Shown: positions 1 to 13,811, counted from the stretch's first letter. The stretch: DNA of 64,000 nt from Rhizomucor pusillus (GCA_900175165.2 FWWN02000697.1:1-64000); one strand, 5' to 3'. A program made the numbers and translations. Notes: a model not told the origin generated them from the letters alone.

Positions 1-60
1 AAAAAAAAAAAACTCCTAATAAACATTCGATAACCTATCAGAATTGTAAATAGCCTCAAC

Positions 61-651
61 CTAAGATAGATGCCATGTTGTATTCTTCTCATAATAAGCA
101 TTTTTCGGATAAAATCCCACCATATCATCAAAAGCACTTGCTTTATAAAACTTGCTCAAAACCTTTGTGAAGCCATCATAACGAAGTTGACATGGGCTGC
201 TCGAGGAGCCAAGCTCTGTACGACAAGAACTTTTGGATACACCGCAGCTGATTCGTATAAACCCTGTGACCTTCTGCATGAAGGTCTGTCAGGCGATAAA
301 TTGGTCGTGTGCAACATTGAGATCCACAGGTATTCTTTGCAATACCTGAACCCGGTCCGTCTTGTTCGATACGGTTTGGCACTTTTGCTGCACTGCAGAG
401 CTCGTGTTCTATGCTGACTCCAGTCGATTACCTCCCACAAGGAGTATGTAGAATTGAATTGAGACCACACTAAGCAGCGCGTCTGAGTAACTGAACGCTG
501 TGTATTCGATACCATGGCGCTTCCGCTGGCAAGAAATACTTAGTGTACTTGTTATTTCCTTATCTGAATATTGAAAGGCAAGTGATCTCTTCATCACGAG
601 AATGATGAAAACGACGGCCAGCAGAGCCAGCAGAAATATTACTGGTCGCAT
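61..651 (-). CDS. Doubtful membrane-anchored protein, possibly partial
   Basis: Not recognised. A minus-strand ORF beginning at 651 opens with a strong hydrophobic stretch (MRPVIFLLALLAVVFIILVM) followed by KRSLAFQ, which looks like a signal anchor. A plausible donor lies near 512. Joining it to an acceptor near 404 gives a cysteine-bearing segment containing CGSQCC and reaching a stop at 176. A different frame stays open to about 61. I cannot choose between these models, and the gene may continue past the left edge of the window. Only the N-terminal anchor is reasonably supported. A type II Golgi enzyme or a small secreted protein are both possible. Confidence 0.3.
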
Positions 652-986
652 CCGATATCATTAACACGACTATAGGTCTAATCGTACGAAAAGTCACATG
701 ATCGTGAAACGGCTAGTACTACTATCCGACTAATTACTTGACAACAGACGTTTCGCTGTTCAATAACATGTCGTTACAGCGCAGTCATGTCGATATTCGC
801 TTCTGCTCGACGTGCAACATGGTACAGGCGCTAAATAATTTAAGAACATTGGATTTAGTAGACAGTTTCGAGCATTGCGGAGACGATCATTAAATAAAGG
901 CGATTGTTGTAATTGAAAACTTTGAACGATGAAGATTAAAAAGATAGTTTGAATGTAAAACATGAATTTACAGTTGTAGAGGTATG
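652..986. other. Intergenic, no gene seen
   Basis: AT-rich DNA between the start of the doubtful left-edge gene and the 3' end of the DUF7137-like gene. Short open frames here show no recognisable protein. Confidence 0.5.
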
Positions 987-2002
987 CTAGTGAAGTAATC
1001 CATAGATGAAAATCATCGACGTGATACAAGCAATGCTAAAAGCTACCCCCAGGCCGGCATAGGATTCCGCAAACCGCCGAGCAGATGCATAGAAACATGT
1101 CGGACAGTAGTCAGCTATGTGCGTAAAACGTAGGATCAGTAACTACAACTGCGCCGTACATGCGGAAATAGACTACATACATCCTGACATGGGACCGTAA
1201 CTCTCTGGGCTGTAAAATGCAATTGTAAGGCGCGTTGCTGGGGCCAGATATCCAGGTGACGGGAACGCACTCGGGCCACGCTGATCATAAAGCTGGATCT
1301 GATATAGACCATTCATCAAGGGCTGGCTCGGAGGTACGTCAGAAATGTGCCACACGGCACTCGTGGCACCGCCATCCATTTGGGAAATAGTGTAAGTCGC
1401 GGAACGAGGTCCAACGGCGGCGAGAGTAAGGTTGACAGGTCGCACAAGGAGCGATTGGAACTCCCAAACGAAGGTGACATTTTCCTTTGGATCGATGCGG
1501 TACAGAGGCGATACAGATTTGCTACCTGTAGGTTGAATGAAAGTCGCTGCACCGGGGAATATTGTGTTGCCAAAGGATCCTGTTGTCGGCAAGCCTGCAA
1601 GAGGATTGCTTCCTGATCCAGACGCTGACGCTACCTGACTGTTGTTCAGTTGAGGTGCTGTGTTAATGACGCTACCGCTGGGCTGGGCAGGTGCAGCTGA
1701 ACCTGTCGCAGAAGGCTGACCCGTTGCAGCTGGCGGTTGCTGTCCGCTGGATTGAGCTGGTTGCGCCCCTATAAAAAGCAATATTTTCATCTACGCTACC
1801 CAATCTCCAAAACCAGCAGACCTTCCCGTTCTTTTACCTTGTTGTGGAACTAGATGTCGAGATCATGACTCTGCGATCAGGACACGATTCACCTTTTAGG
1901 CACACAGCAACCCTTACCTCGTTTTATAAGGTCTGCTCTACCCCATGCAGCAAGGTTCAAGACCGAGCATAGCATGAATAAAGTGTATAGCGATAAATGC
2001 AT
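987..2002 (-). CDS. DUF7137-like secretory-pathway membrane protein, 266 aa
   Basis: Three exons keep frame: 1918-2002, 1181-1768 and 987-1114. Exon 1 encodes a signal peptide (hydrophobic LYTLFMLCSVLNLAAWG core, then DLIKR). Exon 2 starts with a low-complexity Q/P/S/A/G linker and continues into a beta-rich domain with YRIDPKENVTFVWEFQSLLV and a late LYDQRGPSAFPSPGYLAPATRL. Exon 3 supplies a CxxC pair (DYCPTC) and a final transmembrane helix ending in IYGLLH. This order of signal peptide, Ser/Pro linker, globular domain and C-terminal membrane segment fits fungal proteins annotated DUF7137, whose function is unknown. The family name is from memory of its architecture. The start is set by the signal peptide and by phase matching across the 149-nt first intron. 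Confidence 0.7.
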
Positions 2003-2716
2003 AGTATTCGGTCGCGGTGAAGTAGGGTGACGGAACAGAAAGAAAGAAAGAAAGAAAGGGAGTTACTTCTAGTGCTTGTCTGGATTGATTAAGGACCTCG
2101 CACGCTGACCCCTTATTTTACAAAGCAGGCAAAGGAGCAACCCCCGGGATGCGCAATCAATCAAAATAAGGACATACACGTTCCAGCCAGCCAAGCTTAC
2201 CGCTGCAGCCTTACCTTTTTCTTCAATCAATTCATCTCTAGGAACATCGCACCTTTTTCAATATCAAAAGGCTTTCTCGGTGTCCATCTTACTCTTGATA
2301 CTACTTGGTAGATGGGGAACTGGATTGCAAGGTCTTTATGTTATTCTACAAGCAAGGAAGTATAGTTGCTCTGCAAAGTAACTGAGACCATTATTTCCAT
2401 TGTAAGCGCTTTACTTTATATAATGTCAAAATCGCTTTTGTTATACACTGCTTCAACTTTTAGAAGAGTGGTTTCTAAGCATAAGCCATCGTACTAAATT
2501 TAACGTTTTGAATCTCTTTAATGACGAACACTACTTGACTTCAATACATAACGAGACAGTTGGATGTTCAACATGTGATATAGCTAGATCAAGTAGCGTC
2601 TATCTTATTTGACCTTGTACTCTTGACTTTTCAATGCAAGATTCAGGGACGCGTCTTCGGCCCGCGTTCGGAGCAAGAAGTCCTGTCGACTCTTCCATTC
2701 ATTCCATTCAGCTGAG
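2003..2716. other. Divergent intergenic region / shared promoter
   Basis: About 710 bp between two divergently transcribed genes. It contains an AAAG microsatellite close to the minus-strand gene. No coding signal was found, so promoters for both neighbours presumably lie here. Confidence 0.6.
2039..2057. repeat. (AAAG)n / (CTTT)n microsatellite
   Basis: About four perfect AAAG units. Read on the minus strand this is a CTTT pyrimidine tract 36-55 nt upstream of the DUF7137-like gene's ATG, where fungal promoters often carry CT-rich initiator tracts. Confidence 0.8.
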
Positions 2717-3842
2717 ATGACTGACCAAGGTTCTTAAGTCTTGCCTTGTTCTGTCATTCTGCATCGTTAACTCGCTCGTAACATAATAGACACTTTGCAG
2801 AAGTACTTGACTTTTGCTATTGCCCTGGCGAAAGAAGCCGGTCGTATTGTGACCAATGCCGTTCAAGCACGACAAAATGGCAACGGAAATGACTTTTTGG
2901 TCAAGTACGACAACCCAACCGACTTGGTTACTGAAACCGATCAGGCCGTCGAAAAGTTTATTAAAGGAAAACTTGAAGAGACTTTCCCTGAACACAAGTG
3001 CGTTTGGAATAACTCAAAAAATCAACAACACTACTGACGCTAGCTGTCGAAAAGATTCATTGGCGAAGAGACGATGGCTGCCGGCGCGCAGGTGGAGTTT
3101 ACAGATGATCCAACTTGGATTGTGGATCCCATCGGTACAGATTTTACATCTTTAATAATAGGTAGAAACCGCCCTACTCAACCACCCGATAGATGGAACC
3201 ACCAATTTCGTCCACGGTTTTCCATTTGTGGCAGTATCGATTGGATTGACTATACAGAAGGAGCCAGTTGTTGGCGTTGTCTACTGTCCTTTGATTGATG
3301 AACTTTACTCTGCTGCAAAAGGATTGGGTGTATTTCTGAATGAAACGACCCCTCTACCTCTATTCAAACCTGCACCGCCGCTAGGAGATCTTTCGCGGTG
3401 TCTCGTGGCAACAGAAGCCGGATCTGACCGATCTCCCGAAGTATTTGACAAGAAGATGACATTTATACATTCATTATTGCGGAAAAAGCGCGAGAGCAAC
3501 GATACGTCTTCGGGACAGGCTCACAGCGTCCGTTGCACCGGTTCTGCAGCGATCAACATGTGCTTCGTCGCCAGAGGAAACGTTGATGTGTACTGGGAAG
3601 TAGGCTGCTGGGAATGGGACGTTGCAGCTGCTATAGTCATCGTGAGAGAGTCTGGCGGCATTGTAGTCACTGGCAGCTCCAAGGCTGATCCTCGCCCAGT
3701 CAACATTTTCAGCCGCAAATATATGGCTATTCGAGCTGCAACAGACGAAAGCAGCCAGCTCAAGATTGCTCATCAAATGTGGGAAATTATTCCAGAAGTG
3801 GATGCTCCTAGAAAACCTGTCCCAGGCGGATTCGAGTTTTGA
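2717..3842 (+). CDS. Inositol monophosphatase, 316 aa
   Basis: A Mg-dependent phosphatase that hydrolyses inositol monophosphates to myo-inositol, feeding phosphatidylinositol synthesis. Four exons keep frame: 2717-2729, 2790-2997, 3055-3134 and 3193-3842. The first exon encodes only MTDQ plus one base. Family metal-site motifs are present: GEE near residue 77, [18 protein letters not shown] near 95-112 (split by an intron inside the D codon), and the late CWEWDVAAA near residue 240. Length is slightly over the usual 260-300 because of a C-terminal tail. A related 3'(2'),5'-bisphosphate nucleotidase is less likely because the [15 protein letters not shown] block is typical of IMPase. Confidence 0.93.
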
Positions 3843-4322
3843 ATCTCTAAGAGAATCAATCATATTACACTGTAGATAATTACTTAGATGATACAAAACA
3901 GCAGGAGCAAGCAATGTTACCAGATGTTATTACCTTATTCAAACTCGGCCAACGTGTTAGTACTATATATCGGAGAGAATAATTGCTACAAACATCATTG
4001 TTAGTCATATGTGGAGTATTTATCGAGAATTATGTCTGTTGACTTTTCCTGGGGACGGTGTATATCTTTCATCTTGTATCTTCAGCTCTGATACTGTTCA
4101 TTTCTGGTGGGTCCCGCCCGGCCGTGCCGTGACGTGACCAAGTGATCGGAGTTTGTTGACCCATAGTTGAAAAAACAAATCTTCCCCAATAGCTCGTCAA
4201 GACATATTCCCTAGAGGAACAGGTCAGCTAGTGTGACCCTGGCGATTGCAACGAGACACCAGCTCTAATCGACTAGTTTGTAACAGACACCCCACTCTCC
4301 CCTTTTTAATTCACAGAGCAGC
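3843..4322. other. Intergenic, promoter of the complex I gene
   Basis: 480 bp between co-oriented genes. There is a GC-rich patch near 4110-4135 (gtcccgcccggccgtgccgt) and a CT-rich leader just before the next ATG. No coding signal was seen. Confidence 0.5.
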
Positions 4323-6008
4323 ATGTCGTTTGCCGCGAGAATGTGGGCGCGTCGACTTGGAACGGCCGCACGCCCGTCCGTCATGTCGAGCAACCTCCGA
4401 GCTTCCCGTCTTAACCGCCCTCTGCAGCCATGGAGAGCTATGGCAACTGCTGCCAGTCACAAGACTGTCGATGGTATCCCCGTTACTACCATCACCGAGG
4501 ACAGGGCTTTTGGTGGTGAGTATCACAATACCGACATGACAAACGTGAGCATCGTGACCCATTTGCTTTGTTAGCCGTTGAGGACGAGGAGGAGACGAAA
4601 ATGCGCAACTTCACCGTCAACTTTGGTCCCCAGCATCCAGCCGCTCACGGTGTGTTGCGACTTATTTTGGAATTGAACGGTGAAGAAATCACTCGCGCCG
4701 ATCCTCACATTGGTCTTCTGCACCGTGGTACCGAGAAGCTTATCGAGTATAAGACATACTTGCAGGCTCTTCCTTACTTTGACCGTCTCGACTACGTCTC
4801 CATGATGACCAACGAGCAAGCATACTCTCTCGCCGTCGAAAAGTTGCTCAACATTGAAGTTCCCGAGCGTGCCAAATACATCCGTACCATGTTTGGCGAA
4901 ATCACCCGTATTCTTAATCACATTATGGCCGTCATGTCTCACGCTATGGATGTCGGTGCCTTGACACCTTTCTTGTGGATGTTCGAGGAGCGTGAAAAGT
5001 TGATGGAATTCTACGAGCGTGTCTCTGGCGCTCGTCTCCACTCGGCTTATGTCCGTCCCGGTGGTGTTGCCTCTGATTTGCCCATCGGTCTCTTGGACGA
5101 TATCTACCAATGGGCTGAGCAGTTTGGTGACCGTGTGGACGAAGTAGAGGAATTGCTCAGTGGCAACCGTATCTGGAAGATCCGTACTGAAAACATCGGC
5201 GTCGTTACCGTCAAGGAAGCTTTGGACTGGGGCTTCTCTGGTGTCATGGTCCGTGGCTCCGGTCTCAAGTGGGATATCCGCAAGACTGCACCCTACGACG
5301 CTTACGATCAGGTAGAATTCGATGTGCCTGTCGGCAAGAACGGTGACTGTTATGACCGTTATTTGATCCGTATCGAAGAAATGCGTCAATCACTCCGTAT
5401 CATCAACCAGTGCATCAACAAGATGCCTCCTGGCGTCGTTAAGGTCGATGATTGGAAGGTACGCGGAACAAGGGACAATGTTTCCATTTTCTAGACAATT
5501 TAGGATATTCACACCGATTTCCAAAGGTTGCACCTCCACCCCGTGCTGCCATGAAGGAGAACATGGAAGCTTTGATTCACCACTTTAAACTCTACTCTGA
5601 AGGTTACTCCGTGCCTCCAGGCGAGACCTACACCGTCATTGAAGCCCCCAAGGGTGAATTTGGTGTCTTCCTTGTCTCTGATGGTTCTAACCGCCCCTAC
5701 CGTTGCAAGATCAAGTGAGTTTATGGAGTTCTTACAGCATGATACGTTTGCTTACATCATCTTCCTCAGGGCACCCGGTTTCAACCATCTTCAGGGATCT
5801 GATTTCATGTCCCGAGGACACATGGTAAGTAAAAGACTTGAGATAACTAAGACCAATATCTGCTAACACAAATATCAAGTTACCCGATATGGTCGCCCTA
5901 ATTGGCACTATGGTCAGTATCTATTTGCAGCTAAAACAGGCTATTAGCTCTCTTACTAATGCTGATAATTGCTTACAGGATATTGTGTTCGGTGAAGTTG
6001 ATCGATAG
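4323..6008 (+). CDS. NADH:ubiquinone oxidoreductase 49-kDa subunit, 460 aa
   Basis: The catalytic-arm subunit (NDUFS2/NuoD family) of mitochondrial complex I; it helps build the quinone-binding pocket. Six in-frame exons: 4323-4515, 4575-5458, 5527-5714, 5770-5824, 5880-5912 and 5979-6008. The N-terminus is rich in Arg/Ser/Ala with no acidic residues, a classic mitochondrial presequence ([13 protein letters not shown]). Conserved blocks follow: [52 protein letters not shown] and the extreme C-terminus DIVFGEVDR, which is near-invariant in the family. A polyadenylation-type AATAAA lies at 6037-6042. Codon use is strongly biased to C-ending codons, consistent with high expression. Confidence 0.97.
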
Positions 6009-8583
6009 ATGCATTTTTTTCTCGCTGCTACAACAAAATAAAATGGATGAGTTTTGACAGACGTATGGATCAGGTCAAAACTTTAATAGATATCGTATAT
6101 AACGCTTGCTTTCGCTTCGACTTTGTGTAAACGTATGGCATCTACTTATCACGCCTTCGTTTAGCTGTAAATACGGTGCAAGTAAGACATTGCTAAAACT
6201 GCGATCCGTTGACAATATTTTAGAGTCTGAGTGCGTAAGGCAACATTGAACGATATCATGATGTGTAAATTTCATGAAATGCACCTACCACCTTGTCTTC
6301 TAATTATCTGTGAGATACAAGGAATTAAAGCACTTCCTGCCCATTCTTCGTTTCTGGTTCTCGCTCACAAGATATCCCTTAACATTTTTTGGAAATACCC
6401 AAGCACCCATACATCTGTACTCTGCAATAAATGCTGGCTATGTAGCTTGTAGCGGAAGCTGAGGTATTTCACACGGTTTAGACGGCTGTGCTAAGGGATT
6501 CTGGGATTGCTTTGATAAACCTCAAAAATATATGTGTAAAAACGAGGTGGATGCAAAAGGATCCGGCTGCTCGGTAGGTTTAATACCATGTAACACATAA
6601 ATTACAAAACGGGATAGGTCGAAAATCCGCTGAAGAATTGTACCTAGCGAGCATGGACAGCTAATTATTGATCAAAGAAAATGAACAGTATGGTCCTTTC
6701 GAGGTAATAGTTCGATTTTTCCTTTCATAAATTCAATGCAATGTAAATGTATAGTTCCTGCCTACTTATAAGCCCCTATGTTCACTCGAGCATATAATGC
6801 ATCCGTTGTACGTAAGACCGACTCTAAGTGTCGATATGCGTACTCGCTTGGCTGCAAGCTTCCTTCGGCACTGTATCCTTGCTCGCAAAAGGCTGTAATT
6901 AGGCAATGAAGCATCTGTAACAGCATCCATCGAGCATTTGCATTCCAGTCAGAATCAATAATCGTTTTCTTGCTGTATATGCAGCATGTTCCTTTGATTG
7001 GTCCTAACGAATAGTCGGCCGGATTCAGTTGATGATTTTGATACGGTAGACGTCGGCAGGAAAAACCAATGAAGAAAATCATGTAGGATGTATACCTACG
7101 CACGTTCTGTTTCTTGCAAGCTTAGTGACTGAGATCACGAGGTGATTCATAACCATGCTCACGACACCCGCCAAGCTGTGTTACTCCGGATATTTAAGAT
7201 AGTCTTACGTATGGCTCCAAAAAAGCAAACTATGCTACTCTGTTTGTGATCAATGCGTACATTATATGATTGTATCCGGTACTCATGATACCATAGAAAA
7301 AATTCACAGTATGGAGGATTGTGAATGTATCTTTGCCCTGAGGATTAGTAATTCGTTGTATAAGTGGGACGTATGCTTTCACTATCCATTTCTCGATCTA
7401 TTTAATTTATAAATCTTGATCCAGCGGTCACGCGAAGGCATCGGTGATCCAGCGATTTACAAGCATCAAGACGTATCAAACTATGGATAACTCATCGCAG
7501 CACTCTATTTTCTTCATGAATTAACCCATGTCATTCACAATAACACTGTGAGCATTCAAAAGTGCAATGGAGTTAGCAACGCAGTAGGCAGAGAACAGGA
7601 CATTCTAATAGAGGCAATCGAACCAGCTGTGCCACACTTTGTCACAAATAAACTTTAAAAGCAATGAATTTACTGATTACTGAAACTTTGTGTGCACCTA
7701 AGCGCGCTCAAAAGATGGAAACCCTGGAAAGCATGCTTGTGCGGAAAAAAAGACTACTAATTTGTTGACGCCGTTGTGCGACATGATCGGTGCATATTTT
7801 CCTAGTTGAGCACCTCCCGACGCGCGACTGGTGGCCGACGCATAATGACTCCCACGGGAGACTTTTATAGAAGGCATACTCATCAATTGATCTCGGAGCG
7901 CTGTCGCTGGAAGTTATTATGGATACTACAACCGCTATTTATGTCAAGGATGGATGTCGCGACCACATAGTTCTTTCCTTTCTGTCATCAGGTATTCCAG
8001 TCTAAAACAATGATTCCACGTATAGCCTTCGGAGCAGCAGGCGGCAAAATGGCCCGAGAATGTACGACGCGTTAGCGTATTCATGTCCTCATATTGAGAT
8101 ACCGGACCTGTGCACCGCATGGAGTGTATGTCTAACGTAACATTGTTACCAGGCACATTTGCACAACAGATATTCAGGGCAATCTCAAGTAATTTGAAAC
8201 TAGTACGTAAAACTGAATCTTGGCACAAAATTGAGTCACTGATCCTAGTTCTGCCCTATCATTTCTCCGTATTTTTGCGTAATAAGCATAACCAATGCAA
8301 GCTATATGACTACATACATTGCATAGTTTCCGTGAAACATGCGCAACAACCAACATAGTAACCACTGCGCCACTGTGCGCAATGATGCGAATGCCGGATC
8401 AAAAAATAGCAACGGTCGGGAGGCCATTCCGTTTATGGTGTTTGCACTTAGCACAGGTAATGACGCTTTCACGCTGGAATTCAGTTGAAGAAATCTGCTG
8501 TGGAACATCTTTAAAGTTTGCTTGTGCAAAATTGCAAAATGAACAAAAGAGAGACCCGTGAAATGCCGGGTACCGAAAAGCAT
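6009..8583. other. 2.6-kb gene-poor region
   Basis: AT-rich sequence with only scattered short open frames (for example 6762-7103 minus, 113 codons) that lack recognisable domains, signal peptides or clear splice structure. I see no transposon ends, tRNA or rRNA. It probably holds the complex I 3'UTR and the promoter of the small secreted protein. Confidence 0.5.
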
Positions 8584-8590
8584 TATAAAA
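8584..8590 (+). promoter_or_regulatory. TATA box of the small secreted protein gene
   Basis: A perfect TATAAAA lies about 58 nt before the ATG at 8648. It is followed by a CAAC/AAC-rich leader (caataacaacaacaaag), the sort of unstructured leader found on strongly expressed fungal genes. Confidence 0.75.
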
Positions 8591-8647
8591 GGAGGGTGCA
8601 AGACGCATTGGTTGAGCATCAATTCCAAAGCAATAACAACAACAAAG

Positions 8648-8917
8648 ATGATGAAGGCTGTTCTCTTCTTCCTGCTCGTTTTCATTGCCTACTCTGCCTC
8701 GGCTATCTCTGTTTGGTGCAACTACGCAACTGGCGCTGGTTCCTGCTTGCTTCCCGGCGTTGGCCCCACTTACACCTGCGGTAAAAAGGTCGGCTTCGAC
8801 TACTATCGCTCGGAATCGGACAAGAAGTACTGGCAAGTCAACACTCTTAGCTCCACTACCTTCAAGAAGTTTTCCGATTGCTGTCATGCATCTGGAAAGG
8901 GTGCCTGCCACACTTAA
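8648..8917 (+). CDS. Small secreted six-cysteine protein, 89 aa
   Basis: A single-exon gene. Residues 1-19 form a clean signal peptide (MMKAVLFFLLVFIAYSASA). The mature part of about 70 residues is Tyr/Lys/Gly-rich with six cysteines at 24, 33, 44, 78, 79 and 87, including an adjacent CC pair, which suggests three disulfides. Codons are strongly biased to C-ending forms, unlike the AT-rich flanks, and with the TATA box this predicts high expression. An AATAAA lies at 8974-8979. I do not recognise the family. Small cysteine-rich secreted proteins of fungi include effectors, antimicrobial peptides and wall-bound proteins, and the sequence does not say which. Two adjacent Met codons are possible starts. 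Confidence 0.85.
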   Translation: MMKAVLFFLLVFIAYSASAISVWCNYATGAGSCLLPGVGPTYTCGKKVGFDYYRSESDKKYWQVNTLSSTTFKKFSDCCHASGKGACHT

Positions 8918-9402
8918 ATCATCCCAATTGGCCCTCTTGTAGTTATGCTCCTCTCTTGTTGCATAATTGTACGAATAAACAAATATTTAAGCTCCCCAGA
9001 TGTAGTGGTTTATCTTATAACAGATTAATGGTTGAATTCATGTTGCTTCTTACGATATCTAATCCGATAGGCAACTAACTAGTACGTTATGCTGTACCAG
9101 ATCTGATCCAGCTATTTGATTGTAGAGATAGCAATAGGGAAAAGCCGCATTCTCACTCTTTCATCGTCATGTTTGATTCCCGAGTTTGCGCTACGTTAGG
9201 TTTGCCAGATGGAAAACCGAATGAACGAAAATACAAGTAGTTTGAGCGCATAAACTTTGTTGATGTAAAGTTGTAGCTATGGAAAATAGCACAGACCTGT
9301 CCTAACTTGGAACGCAAATCTCATCTCACAAGCGCATATTGGAAAGAAATATCATATTCAGTATTAAGAAAAAAGCTAATATATTTAGACAACAAAATTC
9401 GG
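8918..9402. other. Convergent intergenic region
   Basis: 485 bp between the 3' ends of the six-cysteine gene and the WDR33-like gene. No coding signal was seen; it presumably contains both 3'UTRs. Confidence 0.5.
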
Positions 9403-11451
<2,049 letters not shown>

Positions 11452-11574
11452 GTTGGTACAAGCGGGAAAGAACGACACCTGCGTCTCAAAATTTTGGATT
11501 TCATTTATTGATCGAAGAATTAAAGTACAAAATGCATAGTACGAAGCAAAGATATCGCATATATGAGTATCTCT

Positions 11575-13811
11575 TCATTCTTGTGTCTTCTCTTCGATAC
11601 GCTGCTTTGATGCATTAGACCCTTTGCGACTGTGGCGCTTTTGCAACCATTTCTTGAATGGACGTGCTAATCTTCGCGTAGCGTGGACTAGCGGCTCCAA
11701 ACAAGTTGGAGACGATTTATCCATGTCTTCGCCCTCGGTATCCTTGGCTGTTTCTGGATGTTGACTATATATACAAATTCGTAGCAAACGAGAATGATTG
11801 AGTTAGCTGATGTTGTGCATTGATCTCGTCCTGCTTTACCTTGCCAATGCAGGCGCATAACTGTGGTACAGCATGGCTACGAGTGCACCACCAATACTCC
11901 CACCATCACTAGCAAGTTCCAGCTGGATACGACTCCCGATTTGTGGATCAAACCATTCTTGAAGCGCTTCGCAAATTCTCCTTGGCATAGTGGGATATTT
12001 TTCAAATGTTGACCCATTGACGCCGATCACAATTGGCCTATTGTTTGTGTCTACGTGAAGCTGCTGCTGTTCGATCAAGGATGCTATTGCAGCCGCCGCC
12101 AGACTTGCAGCTCGTGAAGATACCAAACGGCAAATTTTCACGAAGCACTCCATATCTTGATTGGAAGGACGATAGCCATTCTCAAATTCAAACCATTTGT
12201 TTATAATTGGTTGGTTCTCCCGTTCTACTACTTCGCTGTTCAGAATATTTAGCTGTTAAATGATCACAACAGCTAACAAAATACTCCTTTTGACATACCT
12301 TTCAATGGTACTCATGAGAACTGTTGTGAACGACCATGGATCAGCTAGCTGTTTGGGCATATTGCCTTGGAAAAGACTGCCGTGTTCAGTAATAAGTTCC
12401 ACAGCCACCAGCCGGACCAGCTCTCCCAGATAAGCGCCGGACATCATCTTCTCATAAAGTTGAAAACCTGGCTGCGAGTGCTCCGCATCGAGAGCAAGAT
12501 CGAAGCGGTTCTGCGGGAGGTACGATGCATCACTGCCAAATATGTCGATCTCGGTATTGACAAGCATGAATTGCTGATTATTCAAATGATCGTTAACTCT
12601 CTGCAGCTTCGTAATGCGATCTATATTCTCTGGGTACGCAGCATTCACACCGGTTCCATAAATAAAACCAGCACAGGCGCGCGGATTGGCGTATGCATGA
12701 GCCACGAGCGTACCGACAGCGTCGTTGATCAAAGCGGTGACAACGATGTTGAGATCCTAGCAGAGCCAATTAAGTCAATTAGCATTCCGCGCGATCCGAA
12801 TTACGAGGGGAGTAACAACAGAGGAGAATATTTGCATTAAAAGGTGGTAAGGTTTGGGGAGAGGTAGCGACAGGAGGAGATATCTGCAGCTAACCGACAC
12901 TAGGTACGATCTGTGGAGTGCACGAGCGCATGCACATGCATGCCGATATAATTGACATGTCTGCTCAACGTACCTTTCTTGCAAATGCTTGGTGAAGCAG
13001 ACTTGCCAAGTCTTGGCCTTCAATGCCGTCTAATGTGAACCCTTTGCCCATGCGTAAAATTGTGCCTGTGGCGATATCCGTTTGACTGTATACGTTGAAG
13101 GAGTGACAGAGATATTTAGTACAGAACATTCTTTGTCAATATGGTGCCAACTTCTTTCCAACTTTGCATATATAAGTCTCCTGTACATAGTCTGGTTGCA
13201 TGCAGGATGACGAATACACATAGCGCAGTAACTCTCCTGCACGTCCCACTCCGACATTGCCCCTCCCTCGCTATGCTCTGTTGAAACATCCTCGCCCCCT
13301 TACTATCCGATTATCTGTCACCACCACTGTCCAGCCACACCCGCACAGGATCTCTAGTTTGATTCCACGCTACGGACGACACTTACTTCAATGGAAAGCT
13401 CCAACACACACCCATACGCATCGGTTCGTCCTGCGTTTCCAAGCTGGGTGCAACAACAGAGCAAAGTTCAGCAACGGCGTCTGCAATCCAGTCGAAGAAG
13501 TCAGGGATAGAGCTCGTCCTCTGTGCATTGGAGATGGATCGACGCACATCTCTAACCTGAACTTGGCCATTCCCTATTAAGTGCACAGCCGAAACACGAA
13601 GGTTGCTACCGCCGAGATCCAACGACAAGTATGTACCGGTTTCGTTTCCAGTCGGAAGCTTAGTCACAAAGGATGGTATCATGGTTGCTAGCCCAACCGC
13701 AGAGGATGTACTGAGGCCTTGTTCGTATTCTTGCTTGAAACCTTCCACGATACACTTGAAGTCATTACTAGAAACAGTGAATATTCCGGTAATAGATGCA
13801 AGAGGATCCAT
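11575..13811 (-). CDS. Atypical hexokinase-family protein with basic C-terminal tail
   Basis: Hexokinases phosphorylate glucose with ATP, and some fungal paralogues are regulatory and catalytically weak. Domain order is intact: phosphate loop LDLGGSNLRV, CWSFPL, RMGKGFTLDGIEG, ALINDAVGTLVAHAY (with the general-base Asp), FIYGTGVNAAYPENI, VNTEI, then QPGFQLYEKMMSGAYLGE and late IVIGVNGS and LASDGGSIGGALV. Three usual active-site threonines are changed: DLGGT to DLGGS, TKGF to GKGF, NDT to NDA. The final exon adds a tail very rich in Arg/Lys (RRLARPFKKWLQKRHSRK), absent from ordinary hexokinases. Two introns, 13086-13386 (301 nt) and 12757-12973 (217 nt), are much longer than the local norm. 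Enzymatic activity is uncertain. Confidence 0.88.

Noticed and set aside
4571..5389. 272-codon minus-strand ORF
   Set aside because: It lies exactly antisense to the large exon of the complex I 49-kDa gene; strong codon bias on the plus strand removes antisense stops. No independent evidence.
4323..6008. Mitochondrial-DNA or bacterial origin of the complex I gene
   Set aside because: It has five spliceosomal introns and a presequence, so it is a normal nuclear gene.
6762..7103. 113-codon minus-strand ORF in the 6-8.6 kb gap
   Set aside because: No homology recognised, no promoter or splice evidence; length is compatible with chance.
12367..12840. 157-codon plus-strand ORF
   Set aside because: Antisense of the hexokinase-like gene's central exon and running into its 217-nt intron; no domain.
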